A stretch of DNA of 64,000 nt from Archangium sp. (GCA_030681645.1 JAUXRX010000034.1:50772-114771); one strand, 5' to 3'. Positions 52,636-61,739 are shown, counted from the first letter of the stretch. The notes: generated from the sequence alone by a model not told the origin. Made by a program: numbers and translations.

Positions 52636-54168
52636 TCAGGGCTTGCCCTCTCCCGCGCCGGGAGAGGGGGGCGCGTCGTCGAGGCCCAGCACCAGGGCGA
52701 GGCGGCCCTCGGCCGCGGCGAGCTCGACCTTGCGCACCTCGAGCTGCGCGCGCGCCTGCGCCGCGGCCGACATGGCGAAGAAGCGCTTGCTGTCGATGTC
52801 GCTCACCTCGAGGCTGGTGGAGAAGCCGGCCTGGTAGGCGGAGTCGATCTGCTTCTGCGCGCGGGTGGCGAGCGAGGCCTGCGCCTCGGCCTGGGTGAGC
52901 GCCACCTGGGCGGCCACCAGGTTGGTCTTCGCGCCGATCCAGTTCGCCTTCGCCTTGGCGCGCGAGCCCTCGTACTTCGCCCGCGCCTCCACCGTCTTGA
53001 AGTCGTTCTCGTGCATCGTCACGTAGCGCTGGCCGCGGTCGTAGAGCGTCCACTGCGCGGCCACCACCGCGTCGAACATGAAGTTGGTGCCGGCGAAGCC
53101 CTTGTTCGAGTTGTAGCTGCCCTTGGCCTGCGCCACGAGCGAGGGCAGCCACGAGAGGCGATCGAACGAGTTGAAGGTCTCCTGCGCCTTGAGCCCGTAC
53201 TCGTTGGCCTTCACCAGGTAGGTCCCGTCCCACGGGGCGATGGCCTCGTCGCTGGCCGTCACCTCGAAGTGGGTGGGCTCGCCGTCCACCGGGCGCACCG
53301 GCTCGCCCACCAGCGCTTCCAGCATCGCCAGCAACGCCACCTTCTGGCCCTGCAGCGTGGCGAGGGTGGCGCGGGCCTGGGCGGTCTCCGACTGCGCGCG
53401 CAACACGGCGATGTCGGTGGCCACGCCCATCTGCTGCTGGGCGGTGGCGTCCTTCTCGCGCTTGAGGGCCACCTTCTCCGCGTCTTTGGCGGCCTCCTCG
53501 ATGGCCGAGAGCCCCTCGACGCCGAGGTAGATGCGGGCCACGCCCAGCAGCACCTGCTCGCGCGCCTCGAGGCCGCCGTACTTCGCCGCCTGCTTCGACT
53601 GGTCCGCCGCGGGGATGAGGAACATCTGCGGCGCGAAGAGGGTCTGGGTGAGGATCAGGTTCCCGTAGAGCGAGTTGCGCGCGACGATGGTGGTCGGCTT
53701 GAGCCCCTCTGACGCGCCGTCGCGAAACCCCTGCTTCACCCCGTCGATCACCTGGTCGTTGGCTTGAACGGGGAAGCCGTAGGCCGGCCCCGCCCCGCGA
53801 ATGGAGGCGTCGATCACGCCCTCGAACGCCTGCAGGAACGCGCTCGGGTCGAACTTCTGCTCGGCGGTGGTGTGCACGTAGCTCACGCTCGCGGTGATCT
53901 CCGGCAGCACCGACGAGAAGACGAGCCGCGCCTTGGCCGCGACCTGGGCAGCGGCGGCGCGGGCGGCGGCGAGATCGGCGCTCTTCTCATCGGCGAGCTT
54001 GAGCACCTCGGCCAGCGCCATGGGCTTGCGCGTGGCCACGTAGGCCGCCTCGAGGTCTCCGGGCACGGGGGCCGCATTCGCAGGCAGCGGCGGCGCGGCG
54101 AAGGCCGTGGTGGCGAAGAGCACGGCGAAAATCGCCCCTCGACTCCGCTCGGGGTGAACGGTGCTCAT
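52636..54168 (-). CDS. TolC-type outer-membrane efflux protein
   Basis: 510 aa from the ATG at 54168 (AAGGAG RBS). It is the outer-membrane channel of the RND pump. Two tandem OEP-type halves are visible, with long helices (AQARATLATLQGQKVALLAM; KTNLVAAQVALTQAEAQASL) and the periplasmic hairpins. The signal peptide starts MSTVHPERSRGAIFAVLFA: the VHPERSRG part is encoded by a REP-like repeat (54133-54162), and the C-terminal PPSPGAGEGKP by a hairpin repeat (52646-52668). Its ATG overlaps the RND stop by 4 nt. The last gene of the TetR-MFP-RND-TolC operon. Confidence 0.9.
   Translation of the reverse strand: MSTVHPERSRGAIFAVLFATTAFAAPPLPANAAPVPGDLEAAYVATRKPMALAEVLKLADEKSADLAAARAAAAQVAAKARLVFSSVLPEITASVSYVHTTAEQKFDPSAFLQAFEGVIDASIRGAGPAYGFPVQANDQVIDGVKQGFRDGASEGLKPTTIVARNSLYGNLILTQTLFAPQMFLIPAADQSKQAAKYGGLEAREQVLLGVARIYLGVEGLSAIEEAAKDAEKVALKREKDATAQQQMGVATDIAVLRAQSETAQARATLATLQGQKVALLAMLEALVGEPVRPVDGEPTHFEVTASDEAIAPWDGTYLVKANEYGLKAQETFNSFDRLSWLPSLVAQAKGSYNSNKGFAGTNFMFDAVVAAQWTLYDRGQRYVTMHENDFKTVEARAKYEGSRAKAKANWIGAKTNLVAAQVALTQAEAQASLATRAQKQIDSAYQAGFSTSLEVSDIDSKRFFAMSAAAQARAQLEVRKVELAAAEGRLALVLGLDDAPPSPGAGEGKP
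52646..52668 (+). repeat. Hairpin repeat in the 3' end of the tolC-like gene
   Basis: CCCTCTCCC and GGGAGAGGG arms around GCGCC. It matches the arms at 30645-30671. It encodes the last ten or so residues of the protein. Confidence 0.75.
54133..54162 (-). repeat. REP-like element inside the signal-peptide region of the tolC-like gene
   Basis: 30 bp, the reverse complement of ACCGTTCACCCCGAGCGGAG then TCGAGGGGCG. It matches 50117-50146 with one mismatch. It starts one codon after the start codon and SerThr, and keeps the frame. Confidence 0.85.
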
Positions 54169-57100
54169 GGTGTAGCTCCTTCGGTGGCGTCGGGCTCGGG
54201 CTCTTCCACGGGCGGCGGTTCGACCTCGACCCCCTTGCCGATGCGCAGGCTCTTCGGCGTCAGCTTCTCGAACACCGCGAACACCAGCGGCACCACGAAG
54301 AGCGTGAGGAAGGTCGACGAGAGCACGCCGCCGATGACGGCGATGGCCATGGGCGCGCGGAACTCGAAGCCCTGCCCGCGGCCGATGGCGGTGGGCACCA
54401 TGCCGATGGCCATGGCCGCCGAGGTCATGAGGATGGGGCGCAGGCGCCGCGGCCCGGCGTTGAGCAGCGCGGTGTCGAGGTCTTGCCCGGCGCGCAGGTT
54501 CTGGAGCGCCTGGTCGACGAGCAGAATGGCGTTCTTGGTCACCAGGCCCATCAGGAGAATGAGGCCGATCATCGCGCCCATGGTGAGCGACCACCCGGTG
54601 ACCACCAGCGCCAGCAGCGCGCCCACCAGCGCCAGCGGCACCGACACCATGATGGTGAACGGGTGCTTGAAGCTCTCGAACTGCGAGGCGAGCACCATGT
54701 AGACGAAGGCGAAGGCGAGAATGAAGACGAGCCCGAAGGCCGAGTTCTGCTCGGCCAGCACCTTCATCTGCCCGTCGTAGAAGAGGCTGTAGCCCTCGGG
54801 TGACGGCTCGGCCTCGATGCGTTCCCTCAAGGTGCTGGCGACCTCGCCCAGCGAGGCGTGTTCCGAGGGGCCAGCGAGCACCATCACCCGCCGCTCGCGG
54901 TTGAAGTGTTCGATGACCGACGGGGTCTCCTTCATCGAGATCGACGCCACGTCACCGATGGCCCGCGGGCCCGACGGGGTGAAGACCTCGAGCGCGGCGA
55001 GGCTCTCGGGGTTGGCGCGGTCCTTTTCCTGCAGCCGCACCACGATGTCGGTCTCGCGGCTGCCTTCGCGCAGCTTGCCCGCCACCTGGCCGTTCATGGC
55101 CATGCGCAGCTGCATGCCCAGCGCCGCGGCGGACAGGCCGGTGTCGCTGGCGCGCGCGCGATCGATGTCGATGGCCAGCTCGGGCTTGGGCGGGTTGGTG
55201 ACGACCCGAATGTCGGCCACCATCGGGTCGCCCTTCTTCGTCTTGAGGCTCCGCAGCAGGTCGGCGATGCGGTTGGCCTCGGTGGTGAGGCCGTCGAACT
55301 CGGGGCCCATCACGTAGATCATGATGGGGAAGAAATCGCCCAGGCCCTCGATGGGTGAGGGCTCGATGATGGCCACCTCGGTGGCGGGCAGCGTGTTCAA
55401 CCGGGCGCGCGCGGTGTTCTTGATGTCCTCGAGCTTCATGGCGCGGGTCGAACGTTCCTTGAGCAGCACGCGGAAGCGCACGGTGTTGGCGTCGCCGCCG
55501 AAGCCGTTGGGGTCGGCGCCCACCAGCGCGTAGAGATCGGTCACGTCGGGCAGCTCGCGCAGCATGCCTTCGGCCTGCTCGGCGCGCACCAGGCTCTCGT
55601 TGACGCTCGAGCCCTGCGGCAGCTTGAGCTGGACGATCATCGTGCCCATGTCCTGCGGGGCCATGAAGTCGTTGCCCAGGGTGCTGGCGGCGCCCAGCGA
55701 GCCCGCGATCACCGCCAGGGTGATGCCGGCGGTGATCAGCCGGTGGCCGAGCGTCCACTTGAGCACCCGCGCGTAGCCGCGTTCCATCGCCTCGAAGAAG
55801 CGGCGCAGGGTGTGCGCGACCACGTTCTCCTTGTCGTGCGCGTGGGGGCCCAGGCGCTTGCTGATGCGCGAGCTGAGCATCGGGTCGAGGGTGAACGAGA
55901 TGAACATCGAGATCATCACCGCCGCCGAGATGGTGAAGCCGAACTGCTTGAAGAACATGCCCACGATGCCGGGCATGAAGGCCACCGGCACGAACACCGC
56001 CACCAGCGAGAGCGTGGTGGCGAGCACGGCGAGGAACACGTCGCGGGTGCCCTTGCTCGCGGCCGAGGCGGGCGACTCGCCCTGCTCGAGCCGGTGGGTG
56101 ATGGCCTCGCGCACGACCACCGCGTCGTCGATGAGCAGGCCGATGGCCAGCGAGAGGGCCAGCAGCGTCATCTGGTTGAGCGTGTAGTCGAGCGCGAACA
56201 TCACGAAGAAGGTGCCGATGACCGAGGTGGGCAGCGCCAGCGAGCTGATGAAGGTGCCGCGCAGGTCGAGCAGGAACATGAGAATGATGAGCACCGCCAT
56301 GAAGCCGCCGAAGAGGAGGGCGACCCACACCTCCTTCGCGTTCTCTTCGATGAGCGTCGAGCCGTCGATCAGCACCGAGGCGCCGAAGCCGTGCCCCATC
56401 AGCGGGGTCAGCTCGGCCATGCGCTCCTTCACCACCTTCGCCACCTCGACGGTGTTGCTGCCGGGCTGCTTGACCACTTCCATGATCACCGCTTCCTTGC
56501 CGTTGAGGCGCGCGACGGTGCGGCGGTCGGCGACCCCGTCGGTGACGGTGGCGATCTCGTTGAGCAGCACCTGCGTGCCCTGCTGGGTGTTCCGGGCCAC
56601 GGGCAGGTTGGCGATGTCTTCGACGGTCTTGAACTGCCCCAGGCTGCGCACGGTGAGCTCGGTGGGCCCGAGGTCGAAGCGGCCCGCGGGCACGTCGACG
56701 TTCTCCATGCCCACCCGCTCGGCGATCTGCCCGGGGGCCACGCCCGCGGCCTTGGCCTTGTCGAGGTCGACGTCGACGCGGATCTCGCGCAGGTCTCCGC
56801 CCACGGTGCGCACCAGGGCCACGCCTTCGATCTGCGAGAGCGTCGGCTCGAGCTTGTCCTTGATCAGCTGGCGCAGCTCGGCGCTCTCCATGTCCGCGTT
56901 GACCGCGTAGGTGACGATGGGCGCCGCGCCGATGTCGATGCGGCTCACCCGGGGCGCGTCGACGTCGCGCGGCAGCGTCGACACCGAGGCCACCTTGTCG
57001 CGCACCTCCTGCACCGCGCGGTCGAGCGGCACGCTCAGCTTGAACTGCACGAAGATGAGGCCCACGTTCTCGCGCGCGAAGCTCTGGATGGTGTCCACGC

Positions 57101-57326
57101 CCTGGATGCCGGCGACCGCGTCTTCGAGCGGCTTGTTCACCTGCGCTTCGATCTCCGAGGGCCCGGCGCCCCGGTAGATGGTGGTGATGGCCACGAAGGG
57201 GAAGCTCACGTCGGGGAAGAGGTCGGTGCCCAGGCGCGTGACGCCGAGCAGCCCGAGCACGATGAGCAGCAGCGACATCATGGTCGTGAAGACCGGCCGC
57301 TTGATGGAGAGGTCAGAGAGCGTCAT
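54165..57326 (-). CDS. RND efflux transporter, HAE1/AcrB type
   Basis: 1053 aa. A full-length proton-driven inner-membrane pump. Typical start MTLSDLSIKRPVFTTMMSLL, twelve membrane helices in two groups, two periplasmic porter blocks. The proton relay pair is Asp400-Asp401 in AIGLLIDDAVVV (motif A), and the Lys of motif GLVTKNAILLVD is present. The C-terminus (VEVEPPPVEEPEPDATEG) is acidic. Works with the membrane-fusion protein (57346-58389) and the TolC-type channel. Substrates cannot be told from sequence. Confidence 0.95.
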   Translation of the reverse strand: MTLSDLSIKRPVFTTMMSLLLIVLGLLGVTRLGTDLFPDVSFPFVAITTIYRGAGPSEIEAQVNKPLEDAVAGIQGVDTIQSFARENVGLIFVQFKLSVPLDRAVQEVRDKVASVSTLPRDVDAPRVSRIDIGAAPIVTYAVNADMESAELRQLIKDKLEPTLSQIEGVALVRTVGGDLREIRVDVDLDKAKAAGVAPGQIAERVGMENVDVPAGRFDLGPTELTVRSLGQFKTVEDIANLPVARNTQQGTQVLLNEIATVTDGVADRRTVARLNGKEAVIMEVVKQPGSNTVEVAKVVKERMAELTPLMGHGFGASVLIDGSTLIEENAKEVWVALLFGGFMAVLIILMFLLDLRGTFISSLALPTSVIGTFFVMFALDYTLNQMTLLALSLAIGLLIDDAVVVREAITHRLEQGESPASAASKGTRDVFLAVLATTLSLVAVFVPVAFMPGIVGMFFKQFGFTISAAVMISMFISFTLDPMLSSRISKRLGPHAHDKENVVAHTLRRFFEAMERGYARVLKWTLGHRLITAGITLAVIAGSLGAASTLGNDFMAPQDMGTMIVQLKLPQGSSVNESLVRAEQAEGMLRELPDVTDLYALVGADPNGFGGDANTVRFRVLLKERSTRAMKLEDIKNTARARLNTLPATEVAIIEPSPIEGLGDFFPIMIYVMGPEFDGLTTEANRIADLLRSLKTKKGDPMVADIRVVTNPPKPELAIDIDRARASDTGLSAAALGMQLRMAMNGQVAGKLREGSRETDIVVRLQEKDRANPESLAALEVFTPSGPRAIGDVASISMKETPSVIEHFNRERRVMVLAGPSEHASLGEVASTLRERIEAEPSPEGYSLFYDGQMKVLAEQNSAFGLVFILAFAFVYMVLASQFESFKHPFTIMVSVPLALVGALLALVVTGWSLTMGAMIGLILLMGLVTKNAILLVDQALQNLRAGQDLDTALLNAGPRRLRPILMTSAAMAIGMVPTAIGRGQGFEFRAPMAIAVIGGVLSSTFLTLFVVPLVFAVFEKLTPKSLRIGKGVEVEPPPVEEPEPDATEGATP

Positions 57327-57345
57327 TGGGTTTTCTTCCCGGCCT

Positions 57346-58389
57346 TCAGCGCTGCGTGACCTTCGTGCCCTCGACGAGCGCCGAGGTCGGGTAGTCCACC
57401 ACCTGCGTCACCGGGGTCTGCGTGGTGACCGTCACGGTGGTGTTGCCGCGCTCCATCACCTTCACCGGCACGCGCTTGAGCGCGCCCGACTCGTCGACCG
57501 CGAAGACGTGCTCGCCGCCGGTGGTGCCCAGCGCCGTGCTGGGAATGACCACGGCCGGCTTCGGCTCGCCCAGGTTGATGGTGACGCGCGCCAGGGTGTT
57601 GGCCACGAAGCGGCCGTCGGCGTTGGGCACGGTGATCTCGAGCGGCACGCGCCGCGTCTGCGGGTCGGCCGAGGGCAGCACCACCTTCACCACCGCGTCG
57701 TCGGTGGCCGCGCCCGAGCCCGTCGCCTCGACCCGAACCTTGAGGCCGGCCTTGATCGACTCGCGCACCTTCTCGGGAATGGTCACCTTGAGCACCAGCG
57801 GGTCGAGCTGCATCAGGATGTAGACGGGCGTGCCCGGGCCCACCATGCCGCCGGTGTTGTCGGGCGCGTCGACCACCGTCGCCGCGAAGGGCGCCGAGAG
57901 AAAGTGCCGGCGCAGCCCCGCGTTCGCCTGGGCCACCCCGGCCCGCGCCTGCGCCACCTGGGCCTTGGCCCCCTTCGCCTGCGCGTCGGTCTGCTTGAAC
58001 TGGAGGTCCGACACGCTGCCTTCGGCCTTGAGCTTCTCGTTGCGGCCGGCCACGTCGAGCGCCAGCGCGGCGCCCGCCTCGGCCGCCATCAAGCCCGCCT
58101 CGGCCTGCGCCACCTGGGCGTTGATGATCTCGGTGTCGAGGTTGCCCAGCGACTGGCCCGCCTTCACCAGGTCGCCCTTCGAGACGCGGCTGGTGACCAG
58201 GCGGCCTCCCACCTCGAAGCCCAGGGGCAGCAGCCGCGAGGGCCCGAGCTGGCCGGTGACCGACTCGCGGGTGCTGGCGGTGACGGGGCGCGCGGGGACG
58301 ATGCGCACCCGGGGAGCGACCAGGGGTCCCTCGGCCATGGCGGCAGGCACGGCGAGCAATACGGCGAGGGCGACTGTCAGGCGGTTCAT
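57346..58389 (-). CDS. RND efflux membrane-fusion protein
   Basis: 347 aa from the ATG at 58389. Signal peptide MNRLTVALAVLLAVPAAMA. The barrel-sandwich halves flank a helical hairpin (LGNLDTEIINAQVAQAEAGL; GLRRHFLSAPFAATVVDAPD), then a beta-barrel domain (VTIPEKVRESIKAGLKVRVE) and a membrane-proximal domain (VVIPSTALGTTGGEHVFAVD). Bridges the RND pump and TolC-type channel in the periplasm. The next gene lies 19 bp downstream. Confidence 0.93.
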   Translation of the reverse strand: MNRLTVALAVLLAVPAAMAEGPLVAPRVRIVPARPVTASTRESVTGQLGPSRLLPLGFEVGGRLVTSRVSKGDLVKAGQSLGNLDTEIINAQVAQAEAGLMAAEAGAALALDVAGRNEKLKAEGSVSDLQFKQTDAQAKGAKAQVAQARAGVAQANAGLRRHFLSAPFAATVVDAPDNTGGMVGPGTPVYILMQLDPLVLKVTIPEKVRESIKAGLKVRVEATGSGAATDDAVVKVVLPSADPQTRRVPLEITVPNADGRFVANTLARVTINLGEPKPAVVIPSTALGTTGGEHVFAVDESGALKRVPVKVMERGNTTVTVTTQTPVTQVVDYPTSALVEGTKVTQR

Positions 58390-58415
58390 GCGGGTTCCTT
58401 CTGAGGCGGGAGAAT

Positions 58416-59162
58416 TCAGGGGCGCCTCTGGGTGGCAGGCGCTGCGGCCGCGGTGCGGCGCACGCGGCGGGGTGTGGCGGGGTTCGTGGCGCGCCCGGCG
58501 GCGGCGTCGCGGTGGGTGCGCAGCGAGCCCGACGAGGCGCCGTCGGCGATCACCGCCTGCAGCGAGCGCACCCAGGGCTCGAAGTCGGGCTTGCGCGGCA
58601 GGGTCGACATGCGCCGCGCCACCAGCAGGTAGGTGCCCACGATCATCGAGCCCACCACCTCGAACTGCACGTCGTCTCGCAGCAGGCCGGCCTGCTTCAT
58701 CTGGGCGCACTGGGCCTCGACGCGCAGCACCTCGCGATCGAGCATCTTCCACAGCACGTTCTCGAACTCGGTGCCCTGGCTGCCGCGCAACAGCACGTCG
58801 GTCACGTCGCGCCATTCCCACAACATCTCGAGCAGCGCGCGATCGCCGTCGCCCTCGAGCTGCAGCGCCTCGGCGACGAACGGCGCGGGGTCGGCGTGAG
58901 CCTGCAGCCCGCGGCCCACCAGCGCGGCCCAGGCCTGCTCCCGCGTGCTGCGCACCTGCTGGATCTGCGCCTCGAGCACGGTCACCAGCTCCCGGAAGAG
59001 CGCCTCCTTGCTCTCGAAGTGAAGGTAGAACGCCCCCTTCGACAGCCCGCAGGCCTGCGTCAGGTCTTCGATGCGGGCCCGCAGAATGCCCACCCGCACG
59101 AACTCCTTTCGCGCAGCAGCCATCAGGGCACTTCGGGCGTGGGGATCTTTGGGGCGCGCCAT
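58416..59162 (-). CDS. TetR-family regulator of the efflux operon
   Basis: 248 aa. The N-terminal HTH (residues ~10-55) is standard: AARKEFVRVGILRARIEDLT, ACGLSKGAFYLHFESKEALF. A ligand-binding C-terminal domain follows, then a basic, low-complexity tail (~30 residues) that is unusual and could be a secondary DNA contact. As the first gene of the efflux operon, it presumably represses it until a ligand binds. A perfect 12-bp palindrome lies 13 bp upstream of its start codon. Confidence 0.9.
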   Translation of the reverse strand: MARPKDPHARSALMAAARKEFVRVGILRARIEDLTQACGLSKGAFYLHFESKEALFRELVTVLEAQIQQVRSTREQAWAALVGRGLQAHADPAPFVAEALQLEGDGDRALLEMLWEWRDVTDVLLRGSQGTEFENVLWKMLDREVLRVEAQCAQMKQAGLLRDDVQFEVVGSMIVGTYLLVARRMSTLPRKPDFEPWVRSLQAVIADGASSGSLRTHRDAAAGRATNPATPRRVRRTAAAAPATQRRP

Positions 59163-59175
59163 GGGGGGGGATGCG

Positions 59176-59187
59176 TGACACGTGTCA
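59176..59187. promoter_or_regulatory. Candidate TetR operator
   Basis: TGACACGTGTCA is a perfect 12-bp palindrome between the TetR ATG (59162) and the VWA gene. GTCAG also recurs at 59184-59188, 59195-59199 and 59199-59203, so more half-sites may be present. Confidence 0.65.
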
Positions 59188-59273
59188 GTAACCCGTCAGT
59201 CAGGAATCGCAAGCGGATTGATGAATGAACCCGGAAATTTGCGGGGGGCGGCCACGGAACTACCTTGTCCGAC

Positions 59274-60353
59274 ATGCGCAACGCCTCGATCACCGCCTGT
59301 CTGACCCTGTTTCTGTCGTGCGGACCCAGCGTGGTGAGCGATCAGCCGACCTCGTCGTCGCGGTGCCTCTCGCTCACCGAGCCAGGGGGCACCACCGGCC
59401 TGACGGCCTCACTGCCCTCGCGGGTGGGCCTGCTCTTCAAGGTCGACACCTGTGGCGGCGAGCCGGTGTCGGGGCTGTCGGGCGCGCAGTTCGAGATCTT
59501 CGAAGACGGGAAGAAGGTGAGCGCGTTCGAGTCGCAGCAGCGGGTGGCGCCCCGGGGCGAGCGCTTCCGCCTGTATTCGGTGGTGCTGCTCGATCTCTCC
59601 GGCTCGATGCTCCGCTCGGGTGACTTCCCCCAGCTCCAGGTCGCGGCCACGCGGTACCTCGACGAGGCGCTGGCCGCGGGGGGTGACGGTCACCGCATCG
59701 CGCTGATGACCTTCGACGGGCGCGAGCAGCCGCAGCCGCTGGTGCCCTTCACCTCGGACCGCGCTGCCCTGCAGCGGGGGCTCGACTCGTTGTCGGCCAC
59801 CGAGTGCAGCGCCTCGAGCGACTGCGCCGCGTTCAGCGAGCGCCGCACGTGCGCGGGCTGGCGCTGCGTGGACGACTCGACCAACCTGAATGGGGCGATC
59901 GTCTCGACGCTGGGCACGCTCGACGCAGAGCTCGCGCAGAGCGACGTCACCTGGCGCGACGGCGCGGTGGTGCTCTTCACCGACGGCACCGACCAGGCGG
60001 CGCGCGCGTCGGCGGCCGCCGCGCAGGAAGCGGTGCTCCGCTCGGCCCAGCACGTCTTCACCATCGGCCTGGGCGGCGAGGTCGACGAGCGCGCGCTCGA
60101 GGGGCTGGGCAAGGACGGCTACTGGCCGGTGGCGAAGGCCGATCAGCTCGACGCCGCCTTCGTGGAGATCGCCGGCCGGGTGGCGGGCCTCGCCAACCGC
60201 TTCTACGTGCTCGAGTACTGCAGCCCCAAGCGCAACGGCACGCACACCCTCAAGGTGGTGGCGACCGTCGATTCGCCGCGCGACGGGCGGCTGGTGGGCT
60301 CGCTCTCGGGCCAGTTCGACGCCACCGGCTTCGCCAGCGGCTGCGAGCTCTGA
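59274..60353 (+). CDS. VWA-domain lipoprotein
   Basis: 359 aa from the ATG at 59274 (an upstream ATG at 59265 is possible). Lipobox LFLSC. A VWA domain follows with the MIDAS motif VVLLDLSGSM and later DGAVVLFTDGTD and FTIGLGGEVDERAL. A Cys-rich insert (CSASSDCAAFSERRTCAGWR) sits between the MIDAS and the TDG strand. Predicted surface protein that binds a partner through a divalent metal. It is divergent from the efflux operon. Confidence 0.85.
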   Translation: MRNASITACLTLFLSCGPSVVSDQPTSSSRCLSLTEPGGTTGLTASLPSRVGLLFKVDTCGGEPVSGLSGAQFEIFEDGKKVSAFESQQRVAPRGERFRLYSVVLLDLSGSMLRSGDFPQLQVAATRYLDEALAAGGDGHRIALMTFDGREQPQPLVPFTSDRAALQRGLDSLSATECSASSDCAAFSERRTCAGWRCVDDSTNLNGAIVSTLGTLDAELAQSDVTWRDGAVVLFTDGTDQAARASAAAAQEAVLRSAQHVFTIGLGGEVDERALEGLGKDGYWPVAKADQLDAAFVEIAGRVAGLANRFYVLEYCSPKRNGTHTLKVVATVDSPRDGRLVGSLSGQFDATGFASGCEL

Positions 60354-60567
60354 ACGGCGGTGTGAAGCCGATGCTCGAGCGGCGACGGTCGACGGCACCG
60401 AGGTCGAGCCGGTGCGCGTCGATGGCGGGCTCTGCGGCGTGAAGGTACCCGCGGGCACGCATCACGTGCGCCTGCGCTACGTGCCGCCGGGGTGGCCGTG
60501 GGTGTGGGCACCCTTCGGCCTCGGCCTGCTCACCTGCGTGGTGGTGCTGCGGCGCTCACGGAAGTGA
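60354..60567 (+). pseudogene. Remnant of a membrane-protein C-terminus (YfhO-like)
   Basis: Reads ATVDGTEVEPVRVDGGLCGV, then KVPAGTHHVRLRYVPPGWPW, one membrane helix (VWAPFGLGLLTCVVVL) and RRSRK to a stop at 60567. This is the kind of C-terminus seen in YfhO-type and related glycosyltransferase-associated membrane proteins. There is no start codon or the rest of the gene, and it follows the VWA stop directly. A truncated remnant is the best reading. Confidence 0.5.
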
Positions 60568-60771
60568 CTTCAGCTTCCCGCCGGCGATGAGCCCGGCGAC
60601 CCCGGCCACGAGCATGGTCACGCCGCCGATGATCAACCACATCGAGTGATCCGTGGGGTTCCCGGTGAAGACCTTGCTCACCTCCGAGCCGAACGAGCGC
60701 GAGGCGTTGATGCCGTAGATGGTGAGCGCGATGCCGCCCGCGAGAATGCCCAGCGCGATGGCGCGGATCAC
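60556..60771 (-). CDS. DUF3185 small membrane protein
   Basis: 71 aa from a GTG at 60771. Two helices (AIALGILAGGIALTIYGINA, MWLIIGGVTMLVAGVAGLIA) and the loop FGSEVSKVFTGNPTDHS match the DUF3185 pattern. The GTG overlaps the stop of the DUF3494 gene (GTGA), so the two are coupled. Confidence 0.8.
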   Translation of the reverse strand: MIRAIALGILAGGIALTIYGINASRSFGSEVSKVFTGNPTDHSMWLIIGGVTMLVAGVAGLIAGGKLKSLP

Positions 60772-61538
60772 GGCTGCACCACGGTGTTGGCGTCGAGGCT
60801 GACCGCGGTCTGCGCCAGCAGGCGGCCGTTGATCGACGCGCCCGTGCCCAGGGTGATCGCCGTCTGCGACAGCACGATGCCCTCGAGGTGCGAGGTGGTG
60901 CCCAGCTCCACCCGGCCGGCGACCTGCCAGAAGATGTTCCTGGGCAGCGCGCCGCCTGAGAGCAGCACCTTCATGCCGTTGCTCACCGTGAGGTCCTGCG
61001 CCACCTGGAAGACCCAGACGTCGGTCGCGCTGCCGCTGAGGGTGACGTTGGTGGGAATGAGCAGGCCCGTGCCCCACTTGTAGACGCCCGCCTTGAGGGT
61101 CATGCCGCCGATGTCGCCAGCGCCCAGCTCGGTGACGGCCGCGGGCCGGCCCGCCGCGGCGGTGAAGGCGAGCTCCATGTCACCCACCGCGGTGGTGAGG
61201 CGGGTCGGCGTGGGGGGCGTGTAATCGGACGCGTAGATCTTCCCGGTGACCTGCGGCGAGGTGGAGAAGGTGTTGGTGGCGTCGGTCACCAGCGAGAAGC
61301 CGGTGACGAAGGTGGCGGCGGCGGGGCTCACGCCCAGGTCGCCGGTGATGACGGAGCCTGGCACCGTCGAGATGGCGCTCTTGGCGAGGATGGCGAAGCT
61401 GCCGGCGGTGCCGAGGTTCACCACGCCGGTCGGCGGGTTGCCCCCGTCAGGCAGCTTTCCCCCGTCGGCCCCGCTGGACGATGGATCGCAGCCGGCCAGC
61501 GAGAACACGAGACACGAGAGGAGGAGTTTGGAGTTCAT
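60768..61538 (-). CDS. DUF3494 (ice-binding-like) lipoprotein
   Basis: 256 aa from the ATG at 61538, with a GGGAGGGG RBS. Lipobox LVFSLAGC. The DUF3494 beta-helix follows: NLGTAGSFAILAKSAISTVP, VITGDLGVSPAAATFVTGFS, LGAGDIGGMTLKAGVYKWGT, DVWVFQVAQDLTVSNGMKVL, NIFWQVAGRVELGTTSHLEG and INGRLLAQTAVSLDANTV. The family includes ice-binding proteins, but many members in non-cold organisms have other surface roles. Ends overlapping the DUF3185 start. Confidence 0.85.
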   Translation of the reverse strand: MNSKLLLSCLVFSLAGCDPSSSGADGGKLPDGGNPPTGVVNLGTAGSFAILAKSAISTVPGSVITGDLGVSPAAATFVTGFSLVTDATNTFSTSPQVTGKIYASDYTPPTPTRLTTAVGDMELAFTAAAGRPAAVTELGAGDIGGMTLKAGVYKWGTGLLIPTNVTLSGSATDVWVFQVAQDLTVSNGMKVLLSGGALPRNIFWQVAGRVELGTTSHLEGIVLSQTAITLGTGASINGRLLAQTAVSLDANTVVQP

Positions 61539-61739
61539 ACCCCCCTCCCTGAGCAGCATCGGGGCCACCCCGCCGGGCCCCCTCTTTGCGGTGACTTGCC
61601 CCGCGCGCCTCCCCGGCAGTGCCATCAGGACGAGGGGCCGGGTCCCTCAAAGTGATGGAACGCCCGGCCTGCCCCGGCTCCCAACTCTCTCCATTTGTTC
61701 GCCAGGGGCCATGGCCCGGATGGTGCTCATGGGGTGCCC

